64,000 bases of DNA from Lepisosteus oculatus (taxonomy: Eukaryota; Chordata; Actinopteri; Semionotiformes; Lepisosteidae). The notes under the pieces were generated by a model. That model saw nothing but the letters and a program-made list of their open reading frames with translations. It ran no database searches and was not told where the DNA came from. Each line of letters starts with the position of its first letter. Within the stretch, counting starts at the first letter, position 1. The translations under genes were made by a program, and so were the position numbers. This document shows positions 1 through 13,632 of this stretch, one piece after another. Where the stretch lies: NCBI RefSeq assembly GCF_040954835.1, contig NC_090696.1, forward strand, positions 58,992,222 to 59,056,221, written 5' to 3'.

Positions 1-3000
1 TGGTATTTAGTAGAGCCCAAATTAGTTTTGATTGCGTTACACTAATGAAATAAAAAAACATATATATATTATTGTCACTGAGCTGAACTGGTCAACACCA
101 CAAACTGCATGACCTCTAGAAAAGAACTTGCCTAATGTATAATAATGGCATCTCTAATCTACACTACTTTTGTAAACAAGTTTATCGATTAAACATTTTG
201 TGAAAAAAAGTTCGCTTGCTGTTTTTTTTGAAGACTTTGAGTATTTGCACAGAAACTCCACGCTCAGGATGCTAAGTTGAGCATTTTTGGAAAAGGACAC
301 AAACCATTTAGATACAACGATTTTTTAAAATAATAATTGGAAATGAATATATATTTTAAGTAAACTAAAAGTTTAGAAAGAAGAAGTGACTGCATATGTA
401 TAAAAATAAATACAAAACAATTGACAGCTTATTATAATCTAATTTATTACGAAACCCGTGGAAACTGGGTTGCCTTTTAATTTCAAATTAACTATAATAA
501 ACAATATTTTAGAAATTAGGTGTATCACACCTTTGTTTTTTGGATAATGCTGTGGGGTGTTTAGGAAACTCATTTTGAAGAAAGTATCCATTGCGAGTAA
601 ATTATTTTGAATGTGATGTGCAATACTGGTTTTTCAATTGACTTCATTAACACGTATGCCACCGATATAGATTGCTATACTATAATATGTTGTAGAAACC
701 TAGTGTTATCAAAACTTTAAAAATGAATCAGAACGTACATTTGCTCCAAGATTTCATTTTGTGTACAGCATTTACCTAAATCAAGGTAATGGTAATATTA
801 ATTTAATAGAGAACAAATTGTACCGTTAACAGCTGTGTATAATCTACACAGTGCAACCCTATAGGCAGCAGATGATTGTCCTATTTCAACATAAGTACTG
901 GAACTACAGAATGTTTCTTGCAATGACAAAATGTTCATAAAATTTAATTTTTGGTGAAGACATCTTATACAGTATGTGTGCTTAATCCCAAACATTTTAT
1001 CAAAGCAGTTTATTCTTTAATTTAAAATAATTTATATTTCTATTTTATCTTAGAAAATTTGTTTTTGTGCTTTTTGTTAAGCGTATAACACTGACATACA
1101 TGACATACAGCTAGCACAGAGGAACAACAGAGAGGAGCCAGTTGCATACATGGAAATAGTGCTTCTTTCTCCTTATGGCACAAAAGTCACCTTTTGTCAC
1201 CTTTTTTGAAGATTTCAAACTGAAACTTAAATTTAAAATTAAGAGCATGCATAAAGAGTGACTTTCAGATTACTGGCAATAATTTTAAAATAAAGTTTAT
1301 CTAGGAAGATTGCAGGGAAGCATAAGATTAAAATCAGGCCAAAAAGGCTTAACTAAAAATAGGCTTAACCTAATAGAATGAAATCACTGTATTTCTGGTA
1401 GCTGATGGTAGTTCTACAGTGTTGCGCAATCATAGCAAAATGTTATTTTCCCTTGTTTGCTTTACTCTGAAGGACAGCTGGTCTGAGCTGTTTATACAAC
1501 ATAGATGTCAACGTTTCTAACAGAAGTCCATAGTATTTTGTGCTAGCCTCCTGCCTCTTCAAGTTAAATCAATTGAGTAGTTATGATTTCACTCCGACTC
1601 ACAACTCACAATGCTCAACAGTATATAGGCACAACAGTATATAGGTGCTTGAGAAAAAGGAATTTGTTTTTCAGATTTATTGAAATACATTATATCTAAG
1701 CACAGATATACTGAATATACCAATACTTAGTGAAGCATTTGTGAGGTGTGTGCATTTATACAGTATTTTCACAATGTGTTTGTAGGATAAATACTAACAT
1801 AGAACTACATAATGTATGTTAGGTCAAGGGTGATTAAGGGATGATTTTTGTTTTCAATTGTTTGCGTAATCACTAGAATGATATTAACAACATACAGATG
1901 TACAGATGTAGTACATTTGTAAAGCAACAGTTAAGCTTTACAACTCCTATAGTATAGTGCATAACTTTTAATAACTTATATTGATTTTAAAAACTCACAA
2001 TGACTCAAACTGACACACTGCTGTTGGTTTCTGTTACTGTTGATGCATTGCTGCAGACTGAGCTGTCTGCTAATAGCCATACAGTTCATATTACCTAGAA
2101 ACAGATTTATCAATTTATCCATGACTACACCCATGCAGTGTTGTGGATTTTTGGACTCATGCATTCAGATCTGAGCAGTAACAGGAATCATACTCATGAG
2201 AATGCAGTTTTCAAGTACATTCCTTTGGTTCCATATACACACAGCTGCTACTAAGATTTTAGAATCAACACTACATCCTGCCTATGTGTCTCCAGGTGTA
2301 AAAGTAACAGAGTCAGGAAATGTTTCATCCCCACTGCAATATTTCTCTCAGACAATGTCTTATAACCTGTAGTACAGTTATACCATGTTGTACCATCTTC
2401 TCCATCGGTAAAGTTTGTCTTCTTTCTTGTATTGTTGTATTGGACTGTGCTGTAAAATATTTTTTCCCAGCAGATAATAAAGCTTGAATGGAATGAACAT
2501 CAACAATTTACTCAAAGCCTCTACGCGTGCTTCCTACCATTGCAATGACTGTATGATACCAAGTTACCTTAGTGAAAAAGGTAAGCCCAGCCTGTCAATT
2601 AACAATGCACTCATCTACTATTAAACAATTAAATTTAAGTCAAAATGATAAAAAATTGTCAACATCTTGATCAGTGCAGCTCAAGATGAGTTATTCATTA
2701 CTAACCTGAGGTGTTAACAGTTTATCAATCACACTTACTAATGAATCTTTTAAATTGGATTTTCAGGTGTGTACTTAGCCATTATTTGTTCCTCACTAAA
2801 CTTCCATAAAACTAAAGATTACTTTTGGGTGTACAAAATGCACTTCTGTAAGGATTAACTATTAGCTTAAAGCACAATGGCTACACCTTCAGTAGAAGAA
2901 CAACAGAGAAGTTGTACTTGCATAAAAAAGGTAAAACATTGAAAAGACCAGATCAATGCAAAATGTCTAAAACTTCAGCACGGCGGAGTACATGAATGTA

Positions 3001-3787
3001 CATATCTGTCTGTCGTCCTCTTCAGCAATCCTCCTGGCTCTTTTCAATCCCTTAATCCAATATCAGACAACAGTAAATGACAGGCACATCTTTTAAATGA
3101 TATTCATACCAAGCAATCCATTAGAATTTGCACAATCCAGTCAAGACAAGATCCATTATAGCTTATTTAACCCTTTGAGACCCGAGTATACATTTTCTTT
3201 CTAAACTGGATAAAACAGACTTTGAATGACATAATATAGAGGGAGGTAGTGAATCATACAAAACCACAAAGACAGAATCCCATGGTTATCAGGAGAGAGG
3301 CGGTGTATGGAATGTTGTAGCTGTCGAGAGGGTTTTAGGACTTGTGTATATAGCTGTCTTTCTGGGACAAACCATACTAAGCCATTTGCTAGCTCTGACA
3401 TTAAAAAGGGATGTCTAATTATCCTTCATAATTGAACCTCAAACCCATTTTATTTGAGATGGCAATCCACTATTCTGAGACTCGTTAACTAGAAGTGTTA
3501 AAAGATACTGCAATTAAAATTTGTTTTAGGTGTTTCTTACCATTGGTCCTGCTTTTCACTGCAATTGAATTCATAATTTTTTGGTACGTGAACTGTTTGT
3601 TGGATTAGACACTTTTGTTGTCTGTTATCAGGTTTACAAACTGGCACTAACTTTGTACATATGCTTATACCAGGATTTAAAAAAACTGCTCTTATCTCAT
3701 TTCAGTCAGAAAACTTTCCAATCTCTCCTGACTACCATGGGATTTTTGGTAGAATACCAAAAGTTTTATTGTAGTAATAATAGTTTT
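1..3787. other. AT-rich gene-free stretch
   Basis: No coding exon, RNA gene or clear repeat could be recognised here on either strand. The open frames are short (under 85 codons), lack recognisable domains and are what AT-rich noncoding DNA gives by chance. Parts may be decayed repeats or untranslated sequence of a gene outside the window, but nothing in the sequence proves it. Confidence 0.6.
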
Positions 3788-4092
3788 ATTATAATAATAA
3801 TTCCTCACACTTAAATAGTGTATTTCTGGACACAACTCAAAATGTTTTACTGGTAATGGGGACTCTCCTCCAACACTACCAATGTATAGCCCTACCTGGA
3901 TGAGTTGGTGGCAGCAATAGTGCTCCAGTACACTCACCACACATCAGCTATCGGGGGGAGAACAGAGTGATAAAGCCAGTTCTTAGATGGGGATTATTAG
4001 GAGGCCATGATTGGTAAAGGCCAATGGGAAATTTGGCCAGGATGCCAGGGTAACACTCCTACTGTTTTCAAGAAACACCCTGGGATTTCTCA
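3788..4092 (-). repeat. SINE3 (5S rRNA-derived SINE), 3' part
   Basis: Read on the minus strand this is the body and 3' end of the SINE3 type that recurs at 37.4, 38.8 and 45.0 kb. Shared blocks include the CAAATTTCCCATTGGCC block, the ATCATGGCCTCCTAATAATC block, the GCTGTGTGGTGAG-like block and the AT-rich end. The 5S-like head is absent, so the copy is 5' truncated, as expected for LINE-mobilised SINEs. Confidence 0.8.
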
Positions 4093-4627
4093 GGAGGTAT
4101 CCAGGTACTGACTACTATCTACCCTTTACATTCATCATTCTATTCACTAATATTTGGAGATTCTGTAGGAATATGCATACATTCACAGTGAAAGACCCCA
4201 GACGTTTTTATTGTATGCACATTAGACTAAAATTCCTGTATTAGCTGAACAGGTCATAGTTCTTATCACTCTGTGCTTCTCTCTCAATCTTCCTGCTTCC
4301 CGAAGAGCATCAGCAAGTTATTTCTCAGCCTACAGCCTCCTACACCACTTCCGTGTCAATAAAAAAAACTCAGCACAGCTAGCCTTGGGCTATTCTTTCC
4401 ACATCAGCTCAGCATCTTCCAAGCTCCTTAATTTCTGCCTGATTTGGAAAATGGAGATCATCCATAATTTATCTGAATGAATGTACCCCAAGCTCAATGC
4501 TGGCAGTTGGAGAAACCTGGACCCTGAAACGTTTATCTTCTCCCATTTTTGGCATTTTTATTTTCCTCTCCTCAGTGCCCACATGTTCAACTGTGGCTAC
4601 ATAATTTGTTAACCCTTATTAATATAT
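4093..4627. other. Gene-free spacer
   Basis: Between the SINE3 fragment and the TG...CA element I see no gene and no recognisable repeat. Confidence 0.5.
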
Positions 4628-4862
4628 TGTAACGCAACAGGGGTTCAGGTGGGCGCCCTTGCCGCATTAGGTCGGCCCCCCACCATCAGGGGCTCGAACC
4701 TGGGACTCCCACGTCACTCTGCAGGGACCCAGCCCGGTGAGCCAAAGAGAGATCTCCCCGCAGCCCAGTAGCTGTAGTCCTGCTATCACAGGGAAGGGCG
4801 GTGACGTCACCTGCTCTGGTACGCCGGCTCTTACACAGTGCCTGTCAGCCGTAAGCGTTACA
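4628..4862 (-). mobile_element. TG...CA-bounded 235-bp element with tRNA-like Pol III boxes
   Basis: The element starts TGTAACGC and ends GCGTTACA, an 8-bp perfect terminal inverted repeat, and is flanked by a 4-bp duplication ATAT (4624-4627 and 4863-4866). It is GC-rich inside an AT-rich locus. On the minus strand it has an A-box-like TGGCTCACCGGG and a B-box GGTTCGAGCCC at roughly tRNA spacing. A second, diverged copy lies at 55137-55321 with its own 4-bp duplication. The TG...CA ends and 4-bp duplications suggest a solo LTR or LTR-like miniature element, and a MITE is the alternative. The family name is unknown to me. Confidence 0.6.
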
Positions 4863-7407
4863 ATATGTTAATATATCAAAGGCTTTCAGGTTATTTCTTC
4901 AGTTACTGCAGTCTCCCCGGGTGGTTATCAAAATTAAGCATTACATCACAATCACAAATTTGATTTTACATTACTTTTTTATCCCAATCCACTTTAGTGA
5001 TACCTGCCATGTTACACAATTAAGGCTTCTGCTTCCATGTTATGGGTTGACGTTCCCCTTATTTACCCTCATTCAAAAACACTATTCTCATCATGTCCCA
5101 AGCGTCTTCTCTCCTTGTTCAATTGGAAATGTTGCTAAAACTTCATTCAAACTTTTCTGTGCTCCCTTATTACCTTTTGGAGCTGAAGAATGATTCATCC
5201 GTGTTATGGGGTTTCTTTTATCTCTCTTGGGGGCTCTGTCAGCCATGTCCTCACAGGCAGGCTGCAATTCCCTCATATTTAATACATCCATCCCGTACAT
5301 CGATATACAGTATAATACATCCAAAGCCTCATATTGAATACATCCATCCATCTTCTTAATCTTCTTTTCATCCAATTTCATCCAATTCAGGGCCTAGGGG
5401 GAGTTGGAGCCAATAAAGGCAATATACTGTTATGTACAGTACTATAACTGTCTCTATTTTTTTTCCTTAGTGTTTTTTGTGCCTTGAAATGATGTGTCGT
5501 GACAAGGAGCTCTATAAAGATACGATGATGCTATTGATATTAATTCATTCTGTGTGAAGGATAATGAATACAATTGGGCAGATAGTGGACAAGAAATGGT
5601 TTGACATTGATCCTCTCAGGAGAGGAAGTGTGAAATTACCTCAAGATATCTTTGCTGTAAATCCAAGATAAATCTAGTTAAGCACAGTTGCTGCGCTTTT
5701 GGAAGACAAATGAGATATTGATTGCTCCGTGCTGTGTTTCTTCAGACAAAAGGCAAATTAGGAAGAGTTTTCTTTCCATTTTTAAGAGCACAATTACTGT
5801 CAAACAAAAATGACAAAAAAACAACAACAGAAAATGCGTTAATTCATTGGATTCATTAGGAAACACGAACATAAAGTTTTACAAAATATATTTCGAATCT
5901 TCTGTTATTGTGTTAAAGTCGACATAACTATAATGTTCATGCAAGGAATCGCGCGCGTTTCAAAGTGGCTTCCGTAAAAAAAACATGTTAGCGCTTGTGT
6001 TTCTGCACATTGCATTGAAGGTTTAGTCCTTTCTGTTTTGTTTGCCTAAATGCCTTCCACTAATGCTACAAGGTAAAGCCTACAATTACAAGATTACATT
6101 ACAGGTAACAATTTAATGACAGAACAGGCAAAAGAAGCAGAACGACTGTGTTAGCTGATAAATGAATAAGGTGGAAGGTTAATTGCATTTCAGATCTGTG
6201 GAGGACGCGTCATACAGTACATACACATCCTCGTTACGTTAAACCTACAGTATCATCGAGCAATCAAACTACGCTGATTTAACGTATGTTAGTGTTTGTT
6301 CCAGCTAATTAAATTCGTATTTGAGTTCATCACATTATTAGGACACTTTAATTTGGGGAGCAGGAAATCCAATTTTATTGTTGGGATTGGTGGGAAAAGA
6401 ACGCAATACGAATACTAGAAGCACAACAGTTGAGGTTTTAAGTCTTACATTGAAGTCAGTTCTTGTGTTAAAGCTGGGTAATGATTCATCACATAATTCT
6501 AAGAAGATGTTGACAATGTTACAAAACTGCTAAACATGTACAGTAGTATGTATAATCTGGTACTTTTTTTTCTGAATTGTAATCTGCTTAAGCACACATT
6601 TCTTGCTATTTTTTAATATTATTTAACATTTACTATGCTATTGCTGTTTTAAAACATATATCCTGGAAAACATCTCATTTAAAACAACAAAATATAATGT
6701 TTAGAATGATGACTCCTTTTAATAGATGTTATTAATTTCAAATGTTTTTAGTGAAGACAGGAGCAAATGAATTATGTGCAACATGTGAGGTATTAATACT
6801 GACCTAGAAATGTTCTGTGTCAGCATGATTAAATTATTAGCAGCAACAAAAATTATACCTATTATCACTAATACAAAGTTAATTGCTACATAAACAGTAT
6901 ATAGTTTCAACAATTTGTGTAGCACTGAGATTATTCAGATTATAATGTATGCATTTACCATCCCTAAAATGTAGGCAATATGGCAAATAAATATGTAATA
7001 TAACACAATATATCAAAATACAGATACATTAATTACAGTGTCTTAAAACTGTAATTAGCTTTTGAATGTGGAGTACATGTTCCATTCTATATTTGTACCT
7101 GATCTTTTTTAAGTAATACAAGTAAACATAACATAACAACATAACCTTTGGAATATTCAGTTGGCATGTTGACCATGTCTCTATTGTCTTCTGTTATCAA
7201 TGCCCTATCAAACTGTTTATTCCCACTTTTACTGTACTTTTACTGTTGAAGTACTGAAAAAAAGTGCTTTACATTATTTTCACCTCTGTTGCAATATTCA
7301 TTTCTTTATCAAACGAAACAAAGACAGCTGGATAAGGCAAAGACGAAAAATAATCAGATCATTTTACTGTAAAAATAGATCCTTTTATGTCATTCTGTAG
7401 AACAGCA
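4863..7407. other. Gene-free stretch
   Basis: Overlapping 90-96 codon frames around 4.9-5.4 kb run on both strands over the same DNA and show no domain or splice pattern. I treat them as chance frames. No repeat family was recognised. Confidence 0.5.
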
Positions 7408-8290
7408 CCGAATAGACAAGAACATCAGAACAGTTACAGATGAGAGGATGCTATTCAGACCATTTTAGTAATAGGTAGTAAGTAGTAGTTAATTGATCCA
7501 AGGATCTCTTCCAGACACTGTATGTTGTATGTTGTATGTTGTATGTTGTTCCATACTCCCACAGCCCTTTCGGTAAATAAGATCCTCCTCGGTTTTAAAT
7601 GCTCTTGCACATAGGTTCCACCTGTGTCCTCTGATTTGTGTTTCATTGTTTGTTCTAAAGAAATTCACTGTGTTGATTTTTCTGGTAAAACTGAGGATTT
7701 TGAACACTTGTTGTTAGCTCCCCTCTTAGAGTTCTGCGCTCAAGACTAGAAAGTTTCTGTCCTTTCGGCCTGTCGGTCTAGTCCAGTCTCTGCTCCTTAA
7801 GTGGTCAATGTACAGCAAGTTTTATAGTTCTTTTTAAATTATCGGTTGCTTTAGGACAAGAAAAAAAGTGTAATCTAGTCTGTTTAAGCAATCAATAAAG
7901 TCAATTTTAGAATTTTAGGTAATCAGAAGCTGGAAGTGGAGTTTTGTACAACTGGTGCAAGACATTCCCTTAAACTGTGGAATGTATCTCGTTGCTCTTC
8001 CTGAATGGATTCCAGAGTGTCAATATCTTTTCTATATTGTGGTCACTGAAATTGTACACAATTTTCTAAATAAGGACTTAGCACACAATTTTAACATAAC
8101 GTCTCTTGTTTCATATTCTATTCTTTTAACTATGTATCTTACCATTTGGTCTCTTTATTGCTTGCCCACTTTGTTTGGGTGATGTAAATGGTGTGTCAAC
8201 ATTAATGACAGTGATGTGTTGTTTACAGAAGTAGTCTCTTCTGTCTCAGTGTTTCCCCTTTTGTATTTAGTTTGTTTTGCTGGCAAAACC
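7408..8290 (-). mobile_element. CR1-like LINE, 3' region, decayed
   Basis: On the minus strand the sequence follows the 3' coding end and 3' UTR of the abundant fish LINE whose reverse transcriptase carries a FADDTKL-like motif. Recognisable parts are the block around 7.95-8.2 kb (the equivalent of 'basic residues - TRDQTYRRL') and the 3'-terminal block with GGTTGTTAGTAGCTAATTGATC-like text near 7.47 kb. Frames are broken. A heptamer run (GTATGTT)n at about 7520-7550 lies inside it. Confidence 0.6.
7519..7550. repeat. Heptanucleotide tandem repeat (GTATGTT)n
   Basis: About four head-to-tail copies of a 7-bp unit inside the decayed LINE, probably a later slippage expansion. Confidence 0.8.
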
Positions 8291-8424
8291 CTGCAAATGT
8301 CAAAAGCAATCTGCATTATTGAATAATTAAGCACAAGAAAATTGCTGCATTTTATATGGTCTTTTCTATCAAAACATTCAGGCTTTTGTCAGAAGCCTGG
8401 ACATTTTGCTTGTTTCTCTTTTCA

Positions 8425-8660
8425 CGAGTGCAGCATGTTAGCGTGGTGGTGAATGCTACAGCCTCACACCTCTTGTTTCCTGGGTTCGATTTCAAACTGA
8501 GGTGCCTTTTGTGTAGAGTTTACCCCTGTTTTTTTTCTACATGCTCTGGTTTGCTTCTACCTTCCAAAAGGCACACTGGCTAGGTTAAATGGTGTCTCTT
8601 AATTGCGTTTTTGTGTCCTGTGATGGACTGGAGTGTGGTTCTGAGTGTGTGATCAAGGAA
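8425..8660 (+). repeat. tRNA-derived SINE, ATGG-tail family
   Basis: The copy begins with the tRNA-like head (GCGTGGTGGTGAATGC...) and has a B box GGGTTCGATTT at about 8480. The body follows: GTAGAGTTT, CTCTGGTTTGCTTC, TGGTGTCTCTTAATTG, TGTCCTGTGATGGACTGG. The tail is lost. Confidence 0.8.
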
Positions 8661-10654
8661 TAGTTCTGGTTTGTGCTCTAAACTTCTGTCATAAACTCTA
8701 GATTGAGACAACTCTTACTAATCATAATAAGCTTTTTGATGGTGAATGGGAGATTTTGTAAATTACATATAATAGGATGCACAAAAGACACAGGCTTAAC
8801 CCAAATAAGCCAAACTTTCAAGTTTTATATTCATGTGATTCCTTAATACTAGAAATGCAAAATCCAAATTCAAAGTATCCTCAGTTTTGCCGGGAAGTTT
8901 CAAAGTCGAAAAGGGCCAAGTGGCTTTTGAATAAAAACAAACAGCTCAATGGAGAACAAACAGCAAGGAAGAAATGGAACTTGGACAATCATCGTCAATC
9001 CATAACAATTTATATCTGTTTATTTTATTTGGGCCCGTGGCCTTGTCTAATATCGCCTGTAGGTCGCTGATGTGCTGGCTGTGGGCACACATTTAAACTA
9101 GGAGTTTTCATCACAACTGAGCTCTCATTTACTTATCTGAACTTAAAGCTGAACTAAACAGTTACAAATGAGACCTTTTAAATTGTTTTCAAAGTTCAAA
9201 AGAAAATATTCTAAATGTTACCAGGCAGAGGCAAAGAGAAGGAGGAATGAGGGGGCAAAGAGAAACTATGAAGCACTGTGGGTTGGGGTTACTGGTGACA
9301 TATTTGATCAGAGTGACAGTTCTCCTACAGAATAACAGCAGAGAATGAAAACAATTTCTTGATTCTGCCTCAAAGGAAAAAGACAGACAGAAAATGAAAT
9401 GATTGGGCAGAGTAGTGAACTCCAGCACATTGTGAACTCGTGCCTACAGGCACTACTCTATAATATATCTGATAAAGCAAAGGTAGGAGCTAACACATTA
9501 TACAAGGACAGCCATTTAAAGGTATGACTCACTTTGCTGGAAAAAATATGAAGGAATTTAAAAGAAGCTCAGCAACATATTAATGGTTACAATCTAATCC
9601 TAGTCCACATGATGTTCAATTTTCTGTTCTTAAATAATTAAAACAGAAAGTGCCAGAGGTTTAAGATATATAAGATTAACAGAGACCTTTGAAAGGGATG
9701 GTGATTAAGCAGGAACAGGACTTTAAGTTTAAGGCAAGGAGTTTACTGTATGCAGGGAAGAGTTTATATCCAAAATGTGAATATGGGCCATGGGGTTGAT
9801 AGTAAAAAATACTAGCACATTGCTCTCCATTACAACTGGGATCTGGTTTTGAATGTCTGGTCACTACATCACTGCCTGGTGCTAATTTTTGACAGATGTC
9901 TCACATACAGGGCTGCTCAGACCCATCATCGCTGCACATTTGAGAAGTGACAAGACTGGTTTCAAACTGGTGAATGGGTTGTGAAATACTTGCTCCTGAA
10001 TGCTGAATGCTGAGATTGTTACGGAACATTTAAACTATATCAACCAAAACTGAACTGTCTTCCAAGGTGAAGACGGAGCAAAAATGTGTTTTGGAAGTAA
10101 ATGGAGATCGAGGAGCCGCCATGTTTCTTTAATGTGCTATAAATGTACAATGTACTGTGCGGTCACATTGGCTTATTACTCCCGTTCTGTCAGAAGACAA
10201 GAGTGTTCAGGGAAAGAAATCCTGAACACGATAATTCTCACTGTAAGTGAAAAAGTTAGTAGAAACTAACATGCAGTGCTATGTGCATTTTATTAAACAC
10301 ATATTCATATACATCAAATCCAGTGCTTTTTAAAGATAAATAATGATGACATTTCTTTATTTCTTGTTATTTATCCAGTAAACACAATGCTTTCGAGTAT
10401 AATAATACTTACTTGCACTTGTGGTGAGTTACGTTTGGAAAAACAATGGCTTAGTTTGCAAATCCTGTGATGTGTTTCTTAATTAAATATCTTCCGGTGT
10501 TATTAAACCTCAGCATATCGAAGTAATGAGATTACAGCAAACCTTTGCTTCCACCCAGTGGGCAAGACCTGACATTGCAATCGCTCAGAAGAACAGTGTA
10601 AGTAGAAAATCGAAACTTTATTAGTATTAAAGAATATCAATTAATGGTCATTTT
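8661..10654. other. Gene-free stretch
   Basis: No gene or named repeat was recognised. A GCCGCCATGTTT block near 10115 resembles a YY1 site but stands alone. Open frames are short and unrelated to known domains. Confidence 0.5.
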
Positions 10655-10945
10655 TCATCTATCCATTTTCTAACCACTTCTTCCACTTCAAGGTCAAAGG
10701 GGAGCCAGAGCCTATCCCATCAAGCAACAGACACAAGGCAGGGTTTACCCTGGACAGGACGCCAGTCCATCACAGGGTACACGCAGACACAGACCTGCAC
10801 ACACTCACACCTGGAGCCAATTTCCCCAAAAACCTGTGCAAACAGAGGGAGAACATACAAACTCCATGCAGACAGCACCCCATGTCCAGAAGTGGACCCA
10901 GGGATCTAGCACTGCAAGGCAGCCATGCTAACCTCTGCTCCACCA
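10655..10945 (-). repeat. tRNA-derived SINE, nearly full length
   Basis: Minus-strand copy. On the plus strand it reads CCATTTTCTAACC, GGAGCCAGAGCCTATCCC, CCTGGACAGGACGCCAGTCC and then the reversed head with GGACCCAGGG. ATTTTTCA flanks both ends (about 10651 and 10951) and is a likely target duplication. Confidence 0.85.
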
Positions 10946-11669
10946 TCTTTATTTTTCACATTAAAACTATTACTAGTCAAAGAAGCAGGAGTAATAGCAA
11001 CACTGTTACAATAATGGGCAATATTATTCATTTGGTTAGAAGGCCCCCCTATTTGGGTGGTGTGTAGAAAATGTATTCTAAGTGTAATACCAAGAACAAT
11101 CTTGCAAGCATAATAAAACAAAAGTAAATAAATAAAACAACAGTAAGTTTAACATAAGCTAGAAAAGAAGTGACAGGAAATAGTGAAATATTGACATAGG
11201 AAGAACTGAGAAACTGAGAATACAGGAAATGTAAATTCCCTGTTAGTATGCACTCCATCTTTACAACACAATTAGCAACTTACAGTATCATTGTAAGAGT
11301 TATTAAAGAATAATGAGTATTAATATACTAAATTTCTGAATATATTGAAGTATACGAAGAATTAGGCACAATCTAACAGTACTTTCACAAAATGATGGCT
11401 TGTGCTTAGAAAGAAGACCTGGAATTTATTTTATTCAGTGTATTTCAATATGAGGTTACTGATTTGAATTTGTCTGTCAGCGATAAGACAGTGCTGCATT
11501 TAGGGTATTGTAGTGTGATTGAAGGTAAAATGTTTGAGTGGAGTGTACTACTGTATATTGTATGACTCTGATTAAAAAGCAAAACTGTTCATTTTATTAA
11601 ATTAGCAATATCAGGAGTAATCCTTTTGCTTGTACAAAAAAATTGATTATGTAAGCAAGGCAGCATGCT
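10946..11669. other. Gene-free spacer
   Basis: Nothing recognised between two SINEs apart from low-complexity AT-rich sequence. Confidence 0.5.
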
Positions 11670-11905
11670 TCAGTACTATGGCTTCATTCTGGGCTGGTCA
11701 CCCTCTGTGTAGAGATTGCATGTTCTCTCCACGTTTTTGTGATTTTTTTTCTGGGTATTTCAGTTTCATTTCAAATATATGCTGGCTACGTTAATTGGTG
11801 TCTCTGAATTGACCCTGTATGCGTGTGTGTGTGTGTGTGAGACTTGCAATGTATTAGTGTCCCACACACAGTGTAGGTCCACCTCATGCCTTCTTCCATC
11901 TTATG
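11670..11905 (+). repeat. tRNA-derived SINE, partial
   Basis: The body is recognisable: GTGTAGAGATTGCATGTTC, GTTAATTGGTGTCTCTGAAT, a (GT)n run, then TTAGTGTCCCACACA. Both the head and the tail are eroded. Confidence 0.75.
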
Positions 11906-12040
11906 TCACCTGTCCTGCTCACTGTGACCCTCTAGGTGAGGAATTAATTTCAGATAATGCCTGGAATGACACATTAGTGTACACAGACTAACAGCATGAT
12001 TCCAAAGGTCTTTGCTCCTGTGAATACATACAGTTCAAAT

Positions 12041-12060
12041 CATTCATTCATTCATTCATT
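12041..12060. repeat. (CATT)n microsatellite
   Basis: Five tandem CATT units. Confidence 0.9.
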
Positions 12061-12639
12061 TTTATTTCTCTTTTCCACGCCTTGTGTCATCTTCTGTTCA
12101 TCGAGACCATTTGCAGTAGGTTTGTATACTGTACAATCCCGAATTACTGTATTTAGCAAGAGCAAATATTGTAAGCGAACATTTAAGATTAGAGATGACA
12201 CACCTTTGAGCAAATAATCAAATAGCAATATCCTTTTACAATGGATACCCAATTGGACTGCATTAAACAGGTCGTTTTGATTTCCTCCTTCATAAGTTAA
12301 TAATTGTTATTAGAAACACAACTGCGGAAGTGTAAAAGGTCAAAGTAACTTGACTTCGCAGTAGTATGTTCAAGTCTATTAAAGTGTAGAGGAAAAAAAT
12401 AGCCTTTGGTTGTCTTCTACTATTTCCAGAGAACAGCTGTGCCACAAACCAAGCTGTCTAACTGCAGTTATGCACAAGGAATTTGCTATTTTGCTTACAG
12501 TACCTCACATATGCGGGAAGATAATTATGCTTCATGTGTAAACATGCAGTAATTTGGATGTCCTCTCAAATGAGGTTTACAAAAATGGAGATTTTAGGTC
12601 ACATACATAGTACTTGCTAGAAGAGTCATGAGCTTCTTT

Positions 12640-12895
12640 TCAATCCATCCATTTTCTAACTCCTTCATCCAATACAGGTCGAAAAGGGAGATGGAGCCAA
12701 TTCTGGCAAGCGACAGGTGCAGAGCAGGATACGCCCTGGACAGGATGCCAGGCTATCACAGGGCACACTTTCCCCAAACGTTCATGTCTTTGGACTCTGG
12801 CAGGACATACAAACTCCACTAAGAGAGTACCCCAGGAACTGAGCCCTGGGTCCCAACACTTCAGGACTGCAATGCTACACCACCATTCTGCCCAT
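12640..12895 (-). repeat. tRNA-derived SINE, nearly full length
   Basis: The plus strand reads the reversed tail (CCATCCATTTTCTAACTCC), GGAGCCAATTCTGGCAAGC, CCTGGACAGGATGCCAGG and the reversed head near GAGCCCTGGGTCCC. Same family as the copy at 10655. Confidence 0.85.
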
Positions 12896-13038
12896 TAACT
12901 TATTTTTTCCTGCGAAAAATAACAAAGGCAGAAAAAAACATGTACCCTAGTACACTGAAGATAGTAAACCTTAAGCCCACACATATTCAGAAGTGACTCA
13001 CTTTGCTTCAAGCAGTTTCAGTAGATTATGTGGATCAT

Positions 13039-13074
13039 ATGTATGTGTATATATATATATGTGTGTGTGTGTGT
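13039..13074. repeat. (TA)n(TG)n compound microsatellite
   Basis: A run of TA dinucleotides passes into TG dinucleotides. Confidence 0.9.
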
Positions 13075-13632
13075 TTAAAGCTTTAAAGAATGCTGGAAGA
13101 TTTGTTTAGAAACGATTTATTGTTGGAATAGTTGATAGTGAAATTCCTTAACCTTTAGCTTTGGAAATATAACTACAGAGACTTACGTAAGCAAAAGACA
13201 AAAGAAAACATTAAAACACATTAATGCTACATTAAAAGGCAGGCCAAGAATAAACATTCAGATTTGTACATACATAAATTATACTTTTCCTCAGATTTCA
13301 CTTTAAAAAGCAGACAAACGTCAACAACTTCAGGCTATAAAACAAATCGGAACTAAGCTGACAGAATGGCCTCTCATTTGTTAACTTTCTTTAGTCCTTT
13401 TATTAAATCACTGTATCCCGGATGAATGTCACTTTTCAAAATATATTTTATTAATTACCTGTGTTTTACTGCCTCGGTTACATATACATGTTATGAAAGC
13501 TTTAGTTACATACAGTATAATGATAGTGTAAAAGCACAATGCCACCAGTTCATACCAAATTTAAATTATTGTGGTAAACCATGCTCTAACTAAAATAAAA
13601 TGCAGTTCAGAGGTACATACTGGAATAACAAC

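Noticed and set aside
4628-4862. Possible true tRNA gene
   Set aside because: A- and B-box-like motifs are present, but no intact cloverleaf with paired acceptor stem could be drawn; sequence is part of a repeated element.
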